Source of the DNA: an uncultured bacterium
GTDB taxonomy: Bacteria > Verrucomicrobiota > Kiritimatiellia > CAIVKH01
Assembly (NCBI GenBank): GCA_903906425.1
Contig: CAIVKH010000193.1
Coordinates: 1-64,000 of the forward strand
Length of the DNA: 64,000 bases
Reading direction: 5' to 3'
Shown in pieces: positions 18,268-27,248 of the stretch. Numbering within the stretch: the first letter of the stretch is position 1; every line of letters starts with the position of its first letter. The notes below the pieces were generated by a model. The model saw only the letters and a program-made list of their open reading frames with translations. It was not told the origin of the DNA and made no database searches. A program made the translations under genes and the position numbers.

Positions 18268-19671
18268 ATGAAACTAAATGTCGAAGATCGCGGATTGGAA
18301 TACACGGGCGCGGCGCGGATTGAGGGGCCGCTCGTCGTGATCGAACGCGTACGCGATGTTGGATTCGATGAAAAGGTGGAGATCGTGGATTCGTCGGGGC
18401 GCGCGCGGCTCGGGCGCGTGCTCGACATTTCGGAGTCGTGCGCGGTCGTCCAAGTTCTGGAGGGGACGACCGGCCTTTCCAATCAAACGCTGCGCGCGAG
18501 ATTTCTCGGCGAAAGTTTCCGGCTCCCCGTTTCGCGCGAAATGCTGGGGCGCGTTTTTGACGGGCTGGGCCGGCCCGCGGACGGCGGCCCGCCGGCACTC
18601 GCCGCGGATCGTCGCGATGTGAACGGAATGCCGATCAATCCGTTTGCGCGAAGGTATCCGCGCGAATTTATCCAGACGGGGCTTTCGGCAATTGACGGAA
18701 TGAACGCGCTGGTGCGCGGACAGAAGCTGCCGATTTTTTCGGGAAACGGTTTGCCGCACGACCGCGTGTCGGCGCAGATCGTAAGGCAGGCGCGGCTGCT
18801 CGAAGAAAAAGTCGAGTTCTCGATCGTGTTCGCGGCGATGGGCGTGAAGCACGATGTCGCGGAATTTTTCATCCGCAATTTTCAGGAATCGGGCGCGCTT
18901 GCTCGCGCGGTCATGTTTTTTTCGCTGGCCGACGCGCCAAGCGTCGAACGTTTGCTGACGCCGCGCGTCGCGCTGACGCTGGCGGAACATCTCGCGTTCG
19001 ATTGCGGCCAGCACGTGCTCGTGCTGTTGACCGACATGACAAATTATTGCGAGAGCCTCCGCGAAGTCGGAACCGCGCGCGGAGAAATTCCGGGCCGCAA
19101 AGGCTATCCCGGATATTTGTATTCCGACCTCGCGAGCATTTACGAACGCGCGGGCCGCATTGACGGTTCGCCGGGTTCGATCACGCAAATTCCGATCTTG
19201 ACGATGCCGTCGGACGACATCAGCCATCCGGTGCCGGATCTCACCGGCTACATCACCGAAGGACAAATCGTACTCGACCGCGATCTTTTCCAACGCAGCG
19301 TTTATCCGCCAATCGCCGGGCTGCCGAGTTTGTCGCGGCTGATGAATGACGGCGTCGGCAAGGGCTACACGCGCGAAGACCATCCGGCGCTGGCGAGCCA
19401 GTTGTTCGCGGGCTACGCCTACGTGAAGCGCGTGCGCGGTCTCGCCGACGTGATCGGCGAAGAAGAATTGAGCGCACTCGATAAACTCTATTTGAAATTC
19501 GGCGAGGCGCTGGAGCACCGGTTTCTGTCGCAGGGCGAATATGAAAATCGCTCGATCGAGACGACGCTGGAACTCGGATGGGACGTTCTCTCGATGCTGC
19601 CACGCGATGAACTGCATCGCGTGAGCGATACGTTGTTGCAGCAACATTATCGCGAAAAGAAGGAGTCGTGA
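18268..19671 (+). CDS. ntpB: V-type ATP synthase subunit B
   Basis: A 467-residue non-catalytic nucleotide-binding subunit of the V1/A1 head. Family blocks are strong: [59 protein letters not shown] (the degenerate P-loop position typical of B), [44 protein letters not shown] and GYITEGQI. Length is normal. Subunit D follows, but A, C, E, F, I and K are absent here: the gene upstream is ilvD on the other strand and the gene after D is also on the other strand. The ribosome site overlaps palindrome cluster 6. Confidence 0.95.
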   Translation: MKLNVEDRGLEYTGAARIEGPLVVIERVRDVGFDEKVEIVDSSGRARLGRVLDISESCAVVQVLEGTTGLSNQTLRARFLGESFRLPVSREMLGRVFDGLGRPADGGPPALAADRRDVNGMPINPFARRYPREFIQTGLSAIDGMNALVRGQKLPIFSGNGLPHDRVSAQIVRQARLLEEKVEFSIVFAAMGVKHDVAEFFIRNFQESGALARAVMFFSLADAPSVERLLTPRVALTLAEHLAFDCGQHVLVLLTDMTNYCESLREVGTARGEIPGRKGYPGYLYSDLASIYERAGRIDGSPGSITQIPILTMPSDDISHPVPDLTGYITEGQIVLDRDLFQRSVYPPIAGLPSLSRLMNDGVGKGYTREDHPALASQLFAGYAYVKRVRGLADVIGEEELSALDKLYLKFGEALEHRFLSQGEYENRSIETTLELGWDVLSMLPRDELHRVSDTLLQQHYREKKES

Positions 19672-19673
19672 TC

Positions 19674-20306
19674 GTGGCGATTCTGAACATCGCACCGACG
19701 AAATCGAATCTGCTGACACTGTCGCGGCAGCTCGCGTTTGCGGAGGAAGGTTATGATTTGCTCGAACAGAAACGGCAGATTTTAATTTTCGAATTGATGA
19801 ACCGGCTGAAGCGCGCGCGCGAACTCGAACAGCGAATCGGCGCGGATTTTCAGCGCGCATTCGCGGCGCTGCGCGAGGCGACGCTCGATGCGGGATCATC
19901 TGCGTTGGATCGCGCGGCGCTTGCCGTGATGTTCGATCATCGGCTCGAAATTTCCGATCAGCATTTGATGGGGCTTCGGATTCCGCGCGTGACGGTTCAC
20001 GCCGATTCGCCCGCCGCGCAGTTTGGTGTGAGCGGCACTTCGGCAAATGCGGATGTCGCGATGAAACGATTTGTCGAGGTGCTGCCGCTGCTCGCGGAAA
20101 TGGCGGAGCTGGAAAATGCGATCATCCGGCTTTCGCGCGAGCTTCGAAAAACGCAGCGGCGTTGCAACGCGCTGCTGAAAATTTTCATCCCGGATTATCG
20201 CGAGACGATCATCTACATCCGCGGCACGCTGGAGGAGCGAGAGCGCGAATCGTTCGTGATTCTCAAGATGATTCGCAATCGTCTGGCGCAAAGTCCGGCG
20301 AATTAG
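19674..20306 (+). CDS. ntpD: V-type ATP synthase subunit D
   Basis: A 210-residue central-stalk subunit. I choose GTG 19674, eight bases after AGGAG and giving MAILNIAPTKSNLLTL, which matches the canonical N-terminus (M.xL.V.PTR.NLL.L). GTG 19668 overlapping the ntpB stop is the alternative. The N- and C-terminal parts form long amphipathic helices (LAFAEEGYDLLEQKR; ENAIIRLSRELRKTQRRCNALLKIFIP), the antiparallel coiled coil that rotates inside A3B3. Translationally coupled to ntpB. No other V-ATPase gene lies nearby. Confidence 0.93.
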   Translation: MAILNIAPTKSNLLTLSRQLAFAEEGYDLLEQKRQILIFELMNRLKRARELEQRIGADFQRAFAALREATLDAGSSALDRAALAVMFDHRLEISDQHLMGLRIPRVTVHADSPAAQFGVSGTSANADVAMKRFVEVLPLLAEMAELENAIIRLSRELRKTQRRCNALLKIFIPDYRETIIYIRGTLEERERESFVILKMIRNRLAQSPAN

Positions 20307-20315
20307 GCGCGCGAT

Positions 20316-21011
20316 TCATTCGCTGAATTTGCGCATCCGCTGCTTGGCCATTTCGACGACGAGCTCGGCGATTTCGGGCGTGCTGAGCACGTCCATGTTG
20401 AGAACCGCGGTGTAGTTTGCGGGATCGTTTATATTTTTGTTGAAGAAATCCTTCACGAGGCGCGCGCGCGAAGTTTCAAGTTCGCGCACTTTCTTCAGAG
20501 CAGTGCCGTGATCGAGGCCCAGCAGCGCGGAAAGTTTTTCGACGCGTTTTGCCTCGCTGGCCACAAGCCGGATGTGGACGGCCAGCGGCATGTCCTTGCA
20601 AACATACGCGCCGCCGCGGCCGATGATGATTGTTTTTCCGAGAACGCCGAGCGTGCGGACGACGCCAAAAACTTTTTTGTAGGTGCGGTACTGCCGCGAT
20701 GTGCCGCGAATCATGTCGTAAATGATTTCCTCGATTTCGGAGTGATATTCCTCGGTGATCAAATCCTGCAATGAAGATTCGATCTTCGGATCGTCAACGA
20801 TGAGCTGGCAGAGTTCCTGATCGAAAATTTCCCAGCTCTCCGCGAGTTCCGCGTCGAGTTTCCCGCCGATCTGCCGGACAATTTCCTCGGCGAGTTCCTT
20901 GCTGCCGGAGCCGGCCTGCCGCGAGATGGTGATGAATGGATAACAGCCGAGCGTATCTTCATTTTCGCGACGTTTTTTCAAATATTGTTTGATGAGCGTG
21001 GACGTATTCAT
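20316..21011 (-). CDS. Cytidylate kinase-like family protein
   Basis: A 231-residue P-loop-type protein of the cytidylate kinase-like family (PF13189). ATG 21011 (GAAAGG upstream) is preferred to the longer frame. Features: ITISRQAGSGSKELAEEI in place of a normal Walker A (GxxGxGK[ST]), YDMIRG, IIIGRGGAYVC and HIRLVA with nearby Arg/Lys, then a helical C-terminus with DPANYTAVLNMD. The family is widespread, but its phosphate acceptor is not established. It is convergent with ntpD and divergent from ftsQ. Confidence 0.85.
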   Translation of the reverse strand: MNTSTLIKQYLKKRRENEDTLGCYPFITISRQAGSGSKELAEEIVRQIGGKLDAELAESWEIFDQELCQLIVDDPKIESSLQDLITEEYHSEIEEIIYDMIRGTSRQYRTYKKVFGVVRTLGVLGKTIIIGRGGAYVCKDMPLAVHIRLVASEAKRVEKLSALLGLDHGTALKKVRELETSRARLVKDFFNKNINDPANYTAVLNMDVLSTPEIAELVVEMAKQRMRKFSE

Positions 21012-21202
21012 TTTGCCTTTCGCGCCGCCATCCGCACGACGGCGATCACTATTTTTCGATGCTACTGTATAGCCAGCCGACACGAAGCGACGCGACGAAA
21101 TTTTTTGTGAAAAAAATATTTCGAGATTGTTGCATTCGCCACCGCGATGCGGTAGCAAGTCACCCAGCGTGGATCGGCGGTTTCACTCTTCGCTTTCGCC
21201 GG

Positions 21203-21249
21203 TTCCAATGATTGGAAAGTTGCCGCGCGGTGACTTCCAATGATTGGAA
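21203..21249. repeat. Paired palindrome, cluster 7
   Basis: TTCCAATGATTGGAA at 21203-21217 and 21235-21249, 17-nt spacer, in the divergent region upstream of ftsQ. Confidence 0.95.
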
Positions 21250-21308
21250 AAAAGAGGCTCGAAACGGGCCTTTTCCGCCGCATCGCGCGAATAATGAGGT
21301 TTTGTGTC

Positions 21309-22256
21309 ATGGCTTTTTGGGGTTCGAGGCGCGATGATTTTGTGAACCGACGGCGGTCCCCGTCGCGCGACCAGTTGTTGTTGGTGACGGCACGCGTCAA
21401 CGGCGCGCGCCAGGAAAAAATGCGGAAGGCCGGCGCGGTGACGGTGCTGGCCATCGGCCTGGGCGTCGGCTGCTGGGCGGCTGCAATGGGATCGTCGGCG
21501 CTGGCCGCGTGGCTCTTTGCGCAAAACGCGCGATTCACGCTTCGCCATCTCGATTTGCATTCCACGGGACGGCTGAGCTCCGCGCATTTGCAGCACTACG
21601 CAGGCCTGCACGAGGGGCAAAATCTTTTTGCCGTCAGCATGGCCGCGGTGCGGCTGAAACTCGAAACTGTGCCGCTCATCGCCCGCGCCGAAATTGAACG
21701 CAAACTTCCCGACACACTCATCGTAAATGTTCAGGAACGGATCGCCGTCGCGCGGATTTCGCAACCGGGACAGCCGGTGCTGCCGGTGGATCGCGACGGG
21801 CATCTGATGAGTCCGCCCGCATCGCCGCACCTGCCGCTGATTCTCGGCATCGCGGAGCGCGGCCTCGCGCCGGGCGGTGTAATCCAGCAGACCACAGCGC
21901 GCGATGCGCTCGCGCTGCTCGACATTCACGAAAACGCGCACCTGGCCGCGCTCACGCCGATCGTTTCCGTGGACGTGAGCGATCCGGCGCAATTGCTGCT
22001 CACGTTGCAAGACGAGGCAAAAATTCCGATGGCGCGCGATCATCTCGACCGGCGGCTGACCCGCCTTGCAAAGATGATCCAGACCGGTCGCGATGAAGGA
22101 CGCGGTGATTTGCTCTGGGCCGATTTCACCGTGGACCGCAACGAGCCGGCAAAATTTTCCCTGGACCACGGCACGAATGATCCGGCGGCCACGCCCCATC
22201 TCGCACAGCCGCCGGCAGCGCACGCGAATCAACGGTTGAAGGTGCCACATGGATAA
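21309..22256 (+). CDS. ftsQ: Cell division protein FtsQ/DivIB
   Basis: A 315-residue bitopic membrane protein. ATG 21309 is favoured because GAGG lies nine bases upstream. Basic N-terminal tail, one membrane helix (~residues 42-70, VTVLAIGLGVGCWAAAMG), then a POTRA domain (FTLRHLDLHSTGRLSSAHLQ, LFAVSMAAVRLKLETVPLIARAEIER) with the typical LPDTLIVNVQER, and the beta-rich FtsQ domain. It recruits FtsB/FtsL and later divisome proteins. Its stop overlaps ftsA by eight bases. Unlike typical clusters, no mur or ddl gene precedes it here. Confidence 0.88.
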   Translation: MAFWGSRRDDFVNRRRSPSRDQLLLVTARVNGARQEKMRKAGAVTVLAIGLGVGCWAAAMGSSALAAWLFAQNARFTLRHLDLHSTGRLSSAHLQHYAGLHEGQNLFAVSMAAVRLKLETVPLIARAEIERKLPDTLIVNVQERIAVARISQPGQPVLPVDRDGHLMSPPASPHLPLILGIAERGLAPGGVIQQTTARDALALLDIHENAHLAALTPIVSVDVSDPAQLLLTLQDEAKIPMARDHLDRRLTRLAKMIQTGRDEGRGDLLWADFTVDRNEPAKFSLDHGTNDPAATPHLAQPPAAHANQRLKVPHG

Positions 22257-23442
22257 CACCCCGATTGTTGCCCTCGAAATCGGCACGACGAAAATCCGTG
22301 TGATCGTCGCGGAACCGCGCGATGACGACAACCTCGCTGTGATCGGCATCGGCGAGTGCGCCTCCAGCGGCGTGCGCAAATCCGAAATTGTTCATCTCGA
22401 CAACGCGGTCACATGCGTCCGCTCCGCGATCAACAACGCCGAGGAAAGCAGCGGCGTGACGATCCGCTCCGCCTTTCTGCTGGTTTCCGGCGGCCACATT
22501 CAGAGCAAGATCAACCGCGGAAATATTCCGATGACCGACGGCGGAGAGATCACGCAAGAGGACATCGAGCACGTGACGGCCGCGGCCCGCGCCATCAGCC
22601 TGTCCAGCGAGCGTGAAATTCTTCACACGATCACGCAAAATTTTTACATCGACGACCAGCACGGCGTGATGAATCCGCTCGGCATGGAGGGCACGAAGCT
22701 CGCCGTGGACATGTTGATTCTGCACGGCGTGCGAAGCAGGCTGCGCAATGTCATCAAGGTGGCGCGCGACATTCCGCTGGATGTTCCTGACGTTGCGTTC
22801 GGCGGTCTGTGCGCCGGACTTGCCGTGCTATCGCCGGAGGAAAAACAGAACGGCGCGGTGGTGATTGATCTCGGCGGCGGATCGACAGATTATGTCGCCT
22901 ATGCCGATGGCGCGATTGCCGCGGCCGGATCGTTCGGCGTCGGCGGCGACCACCTCACCAACGACCTCGCGCGCGGCCTGCGGCTCACGCTTGCGCAAGC
23001 CGAGCAATTGAAGGAAGAACACGGCAGCGCCGTGATTGACCGCGGCGCACGCTCGCGGAAAATCAGTCTCGCGGCCGAGGCCGCCGGATCGGAAACGCGT
23101 CACGTCCGACTCGGCGATGTCCATCTCGTAACAAGTGCGCGCATCGAGGAAATTTTTCAGCTTGCGCGCTCGGCACTCGACCAGCAGGACCTGCTGCATC
23201 ATCTCGGCGCGGGCGTGATCCTCACCGGTGGCGGATCGTATCTGCTCAACGGATGCGTGCTCGCATCGAGCGTTTTCGGCCTGCCCTGCGTGATCGGCCG
23301 CCCGCGCGATATCAGCGGCCTGGCTGCGGCGGGTCCGGAATTCGCAGGTCCGCTCGGACTTCTGCGCTATGTCCAGCGCACGGTGCGCCGCGAGCAAAAC
23401 CAGAAATCGCGCTGGCCCTGGACGCGCCTGTTCGGGAGATGA
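22249..23442 (+). CDS. ftsA: Cell division protein FtsA
   Basis: A 397-residue actin-fold ATPase that tethers FtsZ to the membrane. The phosphate-1 motif is IVALEIGTTKIRVIVAE. The SHS2-like 1C region follows (IRSAFLLVSGGHIQS, GNIPM..GGEIT). Then come phosphate-2 VIDLGGGSTDYVA and the adenosine motif ILTGGGSYLLNG. The C-terminus is basic and aromatic (KSRWPWTRLFGR), a membrane-targeting amphipathic peptide. It overlaps ftsQ, and its stop sits next to the ftsZ start region, so expression is coupled. Confidence 0.95.
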   Translation: MDNTPIVALEIGTTKIRVIVAEPRDDDNLAVIGIGECASSGVRKSEIVHLDNAVTCVRSAINNAEESSGVTIRSAFLLVSGGHIQSKINRGNIPMTDGGEITQEDIEHVTAAARAISLSSEREILHTITQNFYIDDQHGVMNPLGMEGTKLAVDMLILHGVRSRLRNVIKVARDIPLDVPDVAFGGLCAGLAVLSPEEKQNGAVVIDLGGGSTDYVAYADGAIAAAGSFGVGGDHLTNDLARGLRLTLAQAEQLKEEHGSAVIDRGARSRKISLAAEAAGSETRHVRLGDVHLVTSARIEEIFQLARSALDQQDLLHHLGAGVILTGGGSYLLNGCVLASSVFGLPCVIGRPRDISGLAAAGPEFAGPLGLLRYVQRTVRREQNQKSRWPWTRLFGR

Positions 23443-23447
23443 CTTCG

Positions 23448-24677
23448 ATGGCAACGAACGCAACCACGGATCATCTGCTCAGCGTTTCAAACGTCCGGGC
23501 GCCGTGCCGGATGCTGGTCGTCGGCGTCGGTGATGGCGGTGGCCATTGCGTCATCCGCATGTCCGAAACCTGGCGCAACGGGCCGGACATCGCCTTCATC
23601 AACACGGACGTCAAGGCGCTCTCCGCGTGTCCCGTCGGCCGGTGCATTCCCATCGGCAAGACGACCGCGCACGGTCTCGGCACCGCCGGCGACGCGACGA
23701 TGGGCCGGCTTGCCGCCGAGGAAAACATCGAGGAAATCCAAGAGCTTCTGAGCCAGTACGATTTCGTTTTCATGGTCGGCGGGCTGGGCGGCGGAACCGC
23801 CGGCGGCACGATGCCGCTCATCGCGCAGATTGCGGGCAAGGCCGGCATCATCACGCTTTGTTTCGTGACCATGCCGTTCAAATTCGAAGGCGACCGCAAA
23901 CGGCTCAGCGCCGAGGAAGCCCTGCGCGTTTTGCGCCAGGCAGCCGACACGGTCGTATGCCTTCCGAACGACCGGCTCCAGGAACTGGCCGATCCAAACC
24001 TGCCGGTCGAATCCGCGTTTCGCATCACCGACGAAATCGTCGCCGCTGGCGTCCACGCGATGTGGCGGCTGCTGACGCAGGACGGCGTCATCAATTTGAA
24101 TTTCGCCGACGTGCGCGAACTCTTCGAGCGCAGCGGCGGCACCTGCGGCTACGGCTACGCCGAAGGTCGCGGCCCGGCGCGCGCGACCGACGCGCTGCAG
24201 GCGCTGCTCGACAGCCCGCTGCTCGCGAAGGGGCGGCAGATTTCCGAGGCGCTCGGCGTGCTTGTCAGCATCACCGGCGGCCCCGATCTTACGCTCGCCG
24301 AAGTCCAGGGCATCATGGGCCAGATCCAGGCGATGACTCGCACGAACGCCAAATTCTTTTTCGGCGCGCTCGTTGACCCCGCGTGGCGCGACCGTATTTC
24401 CATCACTGTGCTGGTCACCGAGCACTGGCTCGAAGACCGCGAAGGAAAAATTCCCGCGCGCGACACCGCGCACGATCTCATCACAAATGTTCGTCCCGAC
24501 TCCGCCGAAGCCGCCGACACCGCGACCGGCAATACGGACATCGAGCAGACGGAAATTCCCTTCGAAGCGGCAGGCAAGGGCCGCTTCGAAAAAGTCGAAC
24601 CGACTTTTTATCGCGGCCAGGACCTCGACATCCCGACCTACATCCGCCGCGGCCTCAACCTCTCCTTCGAGCACTAA
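23448..24677 (+). CDS. ftsZ: Cell division protein FtsZ, divergent
   Basis: A 409-residue tubulin-like GTPase. ATG 23448 has GGGAG nine bases upstream. The N-terminal GTP-binding region is recognisable but unusual: GVGDGGGHCVIRM (usually GVGGxGxNAVxRM), FINTDVKAL, and the G-box as GGLGGGTAGGTMP, where GGGTGTG is usual. The T7 synergy loop reads NLNFADV rather than NxDFAD, so the first catalytic Asp is Asn. The C-terminal peptide DIPTYIRRGLNL, which binds FtsA, is conserved. It ends the ftsQAZ operon; palindrome cluster 8 follows after 19 nt. Confidence 0.93.
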   Translation: MATNATTDHLLSVSNVRAPCRMLVVGVGDGGGHCVIRMSETWRNGPDIAFINTDVKALSACPVGRCIPIGKTTAHGLGTAGDATMGRLAAEENIEEIQELLSQYDFVFMVGGLGGGTAGGTMPLIAQIAGKAGIITLCFVTMPFKFEGDRKRLSAEEALRVLRQAADTVVCLPNDRLQELADPNLPVESAFRITDEIVAAGVHAMWRLLTQDGVINLNFADVRELFERSGGTCGYGYAEGRGPARATDALQALLDSPLLAKGRQISEALGVLVSITGGPDLTLAEVQGIMGQIQAMTRTNAKFFFGALVDPAWRDRISITVLVTEHWLEDREGKIPARDTAHDLITNVRPDSAEAADTATGNTDIEQTEIPFEAAGKGRFEKVEPTFYRGQDLDIPTYIRRGLNLSFEH

Positions 24678-24696
24678 AAATTCCGCCCACGCATTT

Positions 24697-24743
24697 TGCC
24701 AATCATTGGAAATTTGCGCCTTCGCGACTTCCAATGATTGGCA
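24697..24743. repeat. Paired palindrome, cluster 8 (covarying copies)
   Basis: TGCCAATCATTGGAA at 24697-24711 and TTCCAATGATTGGCA at 24729-24743. The copies are exact reverse complements of each other, including the unusual G and C, with a 17-nt spacer. Located downstream of ftsZ. Confidence 0.95.
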
Positions 24744-24831
24744 ATTTTTGAGAACGATTTTCTTCACGCGACGTGCGGACCGGAAACAAAGCGCTGGTCT
24801 TCGCGGCGGGGCGCTGACATTTTCGCATGCG

Positions 24832-25815
24832 ATGAAACACGAACTCGCCGATTTTTCCGCGCTCACGCCGGACATGGTCCTGCAACTCATCGAGTCGGCG
24901 CTCGGCGTGCGCTGCTCGAACCTCTGCCGGACGCTGACCAGCTACATCAACCGCGTCTATGACGTGAAGCTCGACGACGAGTCGTGGGTCGTCGCGAAAT
25001 TTTATCGGCCCGGCCGCTGGAATCGCGATGCGTTGCAGGACGAGCAGGATTTTCTGACCGAGCTTGCCGCCGCGGAACTGCCGGTCATCGCGCCGATCAG
25101 GAATGCGAGTGGCGCGACGCTTCACGAACACGAAGGACTTTTCTTTGCGATCTTCCCGAAGAAGGGCGGACGCCCGGTCGATGAATTCAACGATGACAAT
25201 TGGAAGGAATTTGGCCGGCTCATGGCGCGCGTCCACAACGTCGGCGCGCAACATGCGCCGCGCAACCGCATCGTCATCGATCCGCGAAAATCAACGCAGG
25301 AACATCTCCAGGCGATCCTCGCGCTGGAATTTTCATCCGCAGGGCTGCGCCGCGAATTCGAGCAGACCGTCAACGAACTCGTGACGCAGATCGCGCCGAT
25401 GTTCGACGATGCCGCGATGCTGCGCATCCACGGCGACAGCCACGCCGCGAACATTCTCCAGCGCCCCGGCGAATCCATGTTCCTGATAGATTTCGACGAC
25501 ATGGCGCTCGGCCCGCCGGTGCAGGATTTATGGATGATGCTGCCCGGCCACCGGCGCGATTCGTCACGCGAGCTTGACCTGCTGCTCGACGGCTACGAAA
25601 CCTTCCGCGAATTCGATTATCCAACGCTGCGCCTGATCGAACCGCTGCGCGCGATGCGGTTCATCCATTTCATGGCGTGGTGCGCGCGGCAGAAAGCCGA
25701 CGGCGGTTTCGCGCGTCTCTCGCCCGACTGGGGCAGCGCCTCCTATTGGAAGCAGGAAATCCACGACCTGCGAAAACAGATGCAGGAGATCGCCGACCAC
25801 GAGAGCGGGCATTGA
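24832..25815 (+). CDS. srkA: Stress response serine/threonine kinase SrkA (YihE/RdoA)
   Basis: A 327-residue APH/ABC1-fold kinase. The catalytic loop is LRIHGDSHAANIL and the metal-binding segment FLIDFDDMALGPPVQDLWM, followed by the family-typical IEPLRAMRFIHFMAWCARQ and a Trp-rich end. Ser/Thr kinases of this type counter stress-induced death in E. coli, where the gene precedes dsbA; no dsbA is present here. Length matches the family. It starts at MKHELADFSAL; a longer frame upstream reads through palindrome cluster 8. Confidence 0.92.
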   Translation: MKHELADFSALTPDMVLQLIESALGVRCSNLCRTLTSYINRVYDVKLDDESWVVAKFYRPGRWNRDALQDEQDFLTELAAAELPVIAPIRNASGATLHEHEGLFFAIFPKKGGRPVDEFNDDNWKEFGRLMARVHNVGAQHAPRNRIVIDPRKSTQEHLQAILALEFSSAGLRREFEQTVNELVTQIAPMFDDAAMLRIHGDSHAANILQRPGESMFLIDFDDMALGPPVQDLWMMLPGHRRDSSRELDLLLDGYETFREFDYPTLRLIEPLRAMRFIHFMAWCARQKADGGFARLSPDWGSASYWKQEIHDLRKQMQEIADHESGH

Positions 25816-25877
25816 GCCATCGCGGAGACGCAGACTCGACGCGCGGACGTCAGCCGCTATGATTCGCGCCAATTTCC

Positions 25878-26612
25878 ATGCATACGACTTTTCATGTTGG
25901 CAGCAGCGGCGGCTTCGGCGGCCTCCCGATTCTGATCTTCATCGTGGTCGCGGCGCTGATCGTCGTCGGCGCGATTTACAGTTGGATCAATGCGAAGAAG
26001 CGACGCGAAGCGCTCGCGGCGTGGGCCGCGTCGAAGGGGTTGTCGTTTTCCGAAGGCCGCGACGGCGGCTATGAATATTCCTTCCCCGAATTCAAGGTGC
26101 TGAAAGCCGGCGAGAGCGACCGCTACGCCTACAACATCATCTCCGGCAGCTATCGCAACCGCGAACTGCGCGCCTTCGATTACCACTACATCACGACCAG
26201 CACTGACGACAAAGGCAACCGAACGACGACTCACCACACGTTCTCCGCGGTCATCATTGCCAGCACAATTCCGCTGAAGCCGCTGCACATCCGTCCCGAA
26301 GGATTCTTCGACAAGATTGGCGCGGTGTTCGGCTTCGAGGACATCAACTTCGAGTCGGCCGAATTCAGCCGCAAATACAAAGTCACCGCGCCCGACCGCA
26401 AATGGGCCTACGACGTTTTGCACGCGCGCGCCATCGAATATCTCCTGAAGCTCCCGCCCTTCTCGATGCAGCTCGACAGCCGCAACGTCATTTTCTGGAA
26501 CAACAAAAACTGGGACGTTCCGCAATTCGAATCCGCGATGAACATCGTCAACGACCTGCTCGAAATGCTGCCCGAATATGTGAAGGAACAACAACTGGGA
26601 ACCACGCCATGA
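25878..26612 (+). CDS. DUF3137-like membrane protein, partner of LemA
   Basis: A 244-residue protein: short Gly-rich N-terminus, one membrane helix (LPILIFIVVAALIVVGAIYSW), then a cytosolic domain with ALAAWAASKGLSF, FDYHYITTSTDD, FSAVIIASTIPL and SMQLDSRNVIFWN. The layout resembles DUF3137 proteins, commonly adjacent to lemA. The stop overlaps the lemA start (ATGA), so the products are probably made together. No enzymatic motif is visible. Function unknown. Confidence 0.7.
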   Translation: MHTTFHVGSSGGFGGLPILIFIVVAALIVVGAIYSWINAKKRREALAAWAASKGLSFSEGRDGGYEYSFPEFKVLKAGESDRYAYNIISGSYRNRELRAFDYHYITTSTDDKGNRTTTHHTFSAVIIASTIPLKPLHIRPEGFFDKIGAVFGFEDINFESAEFSRKYKVTAPDRKWAYDVLHARAIEYLLKLPPFSMQLDSRNVIFWNNKNWDVPQFESAMNIVNDLLEMLPEYVKEQQLGTTP

Positions 26613-27187
26613 ACAACATGCCAGTGAACAATGTGCCGCTGATCATCATCGCGGTCGTATTCCTCTTCCTCATCATCTGGTTCTTCGGCACCTACAACGG
26701 CCTCGTCCGCCTCCGCAACTACGTCCGCGAATCCTGGGCCCAGATCGACACCGAGCTCAAGCGCCGCTACGACCTGATCCCCAACCTCGTCGAAACCGTC
26801 AAAGGCTACGCCACCCACGAACGCCAGGTCTTCGAAGCCGTCACCGAGGCCCGCAACCGCGCCGTCGCCTCCACCGGATCGCCCGCCTCGCAGGCCGCCG
26901 ACGAAAACACGCTCGTGCGTTCCATGCGCAGCCTCTTCGCCGTCGCCGAAAACTATCCCGACCTCAAAGCCAACAAAAATTTCCTCAAACTCCAGCAGGA
27001 ACTCATCAACACCGAAGATCGCATCCAGGCCGCGCGCCGCTTCTTCAACGCCAACGTCCGCGACTTCAACAACCGCACCGAAATGTTCCCCTCCAGCATC
27101 ATCGCCGGCATGTTCGGTTTCAAACGCGAGGAATTTTTCGAAGTCGAGGAAGTCGTCGTCCGCGCCGCCCCCGTCGTAAAAATCTGA
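26609..27187 (+). CDS. lemA: LemA family protein
   Basis: A 192-residue protein with an N-terminal membrane helix (LIIIAVVFLFLIIWFFGTY) followed by the LemA four-helix bundle: YNGLVRLRNYVRESWAQIDTEL, RRYDLIPNLVETVKGY, FEAVTEARNRA, LQQELINTEDRIQAARRFFN and REEFFEVEE. Length and order match the family. LemA proteins are membrane-anchored and often sit with TPM-type or DUF3137 partners, but their role is unresolved. Coupled by a 4-nt overlap to the gene upstream and followed by the triple palindrome array. Confidence 0.95.
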   Translation: MNNMPVNNVPLIIIAVVFLFLIIWFFGTYNGLVRLRNYVRESWAQIDTELKRRYDLIPNLVETVKGYATHERQVFEAVTEARNRAVASTGSPASQAADENTLVRSMRSLFAVAENYPDLKANKNFLKLQQELINTEDRIQAARRFFNANVRDFNNRTEMFPSSIIAGMFGFKREEFFEVEEVVVRAAPVVKI

Positions 27188-27248
27188 CCACCCGCCCCAC
27201 CCCGCCGCCCGGCGTGGAAACCTTCTGGATGCGCGGCCACGATGGAAT

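Noticed and set aside
18268-19671. Flagellar or type III secretion ATPase (FliI/YscN)
   Set aside because: B-subunit signatures and the following D subunit identify V-type ATPase; no flagellar gene nearby.
24373-24831. Extended N-terminus of SrkA
   Set aside because: The upstream frame overlaps ftsZ and translates the palindromes; the family start is MKHEL at 24832.
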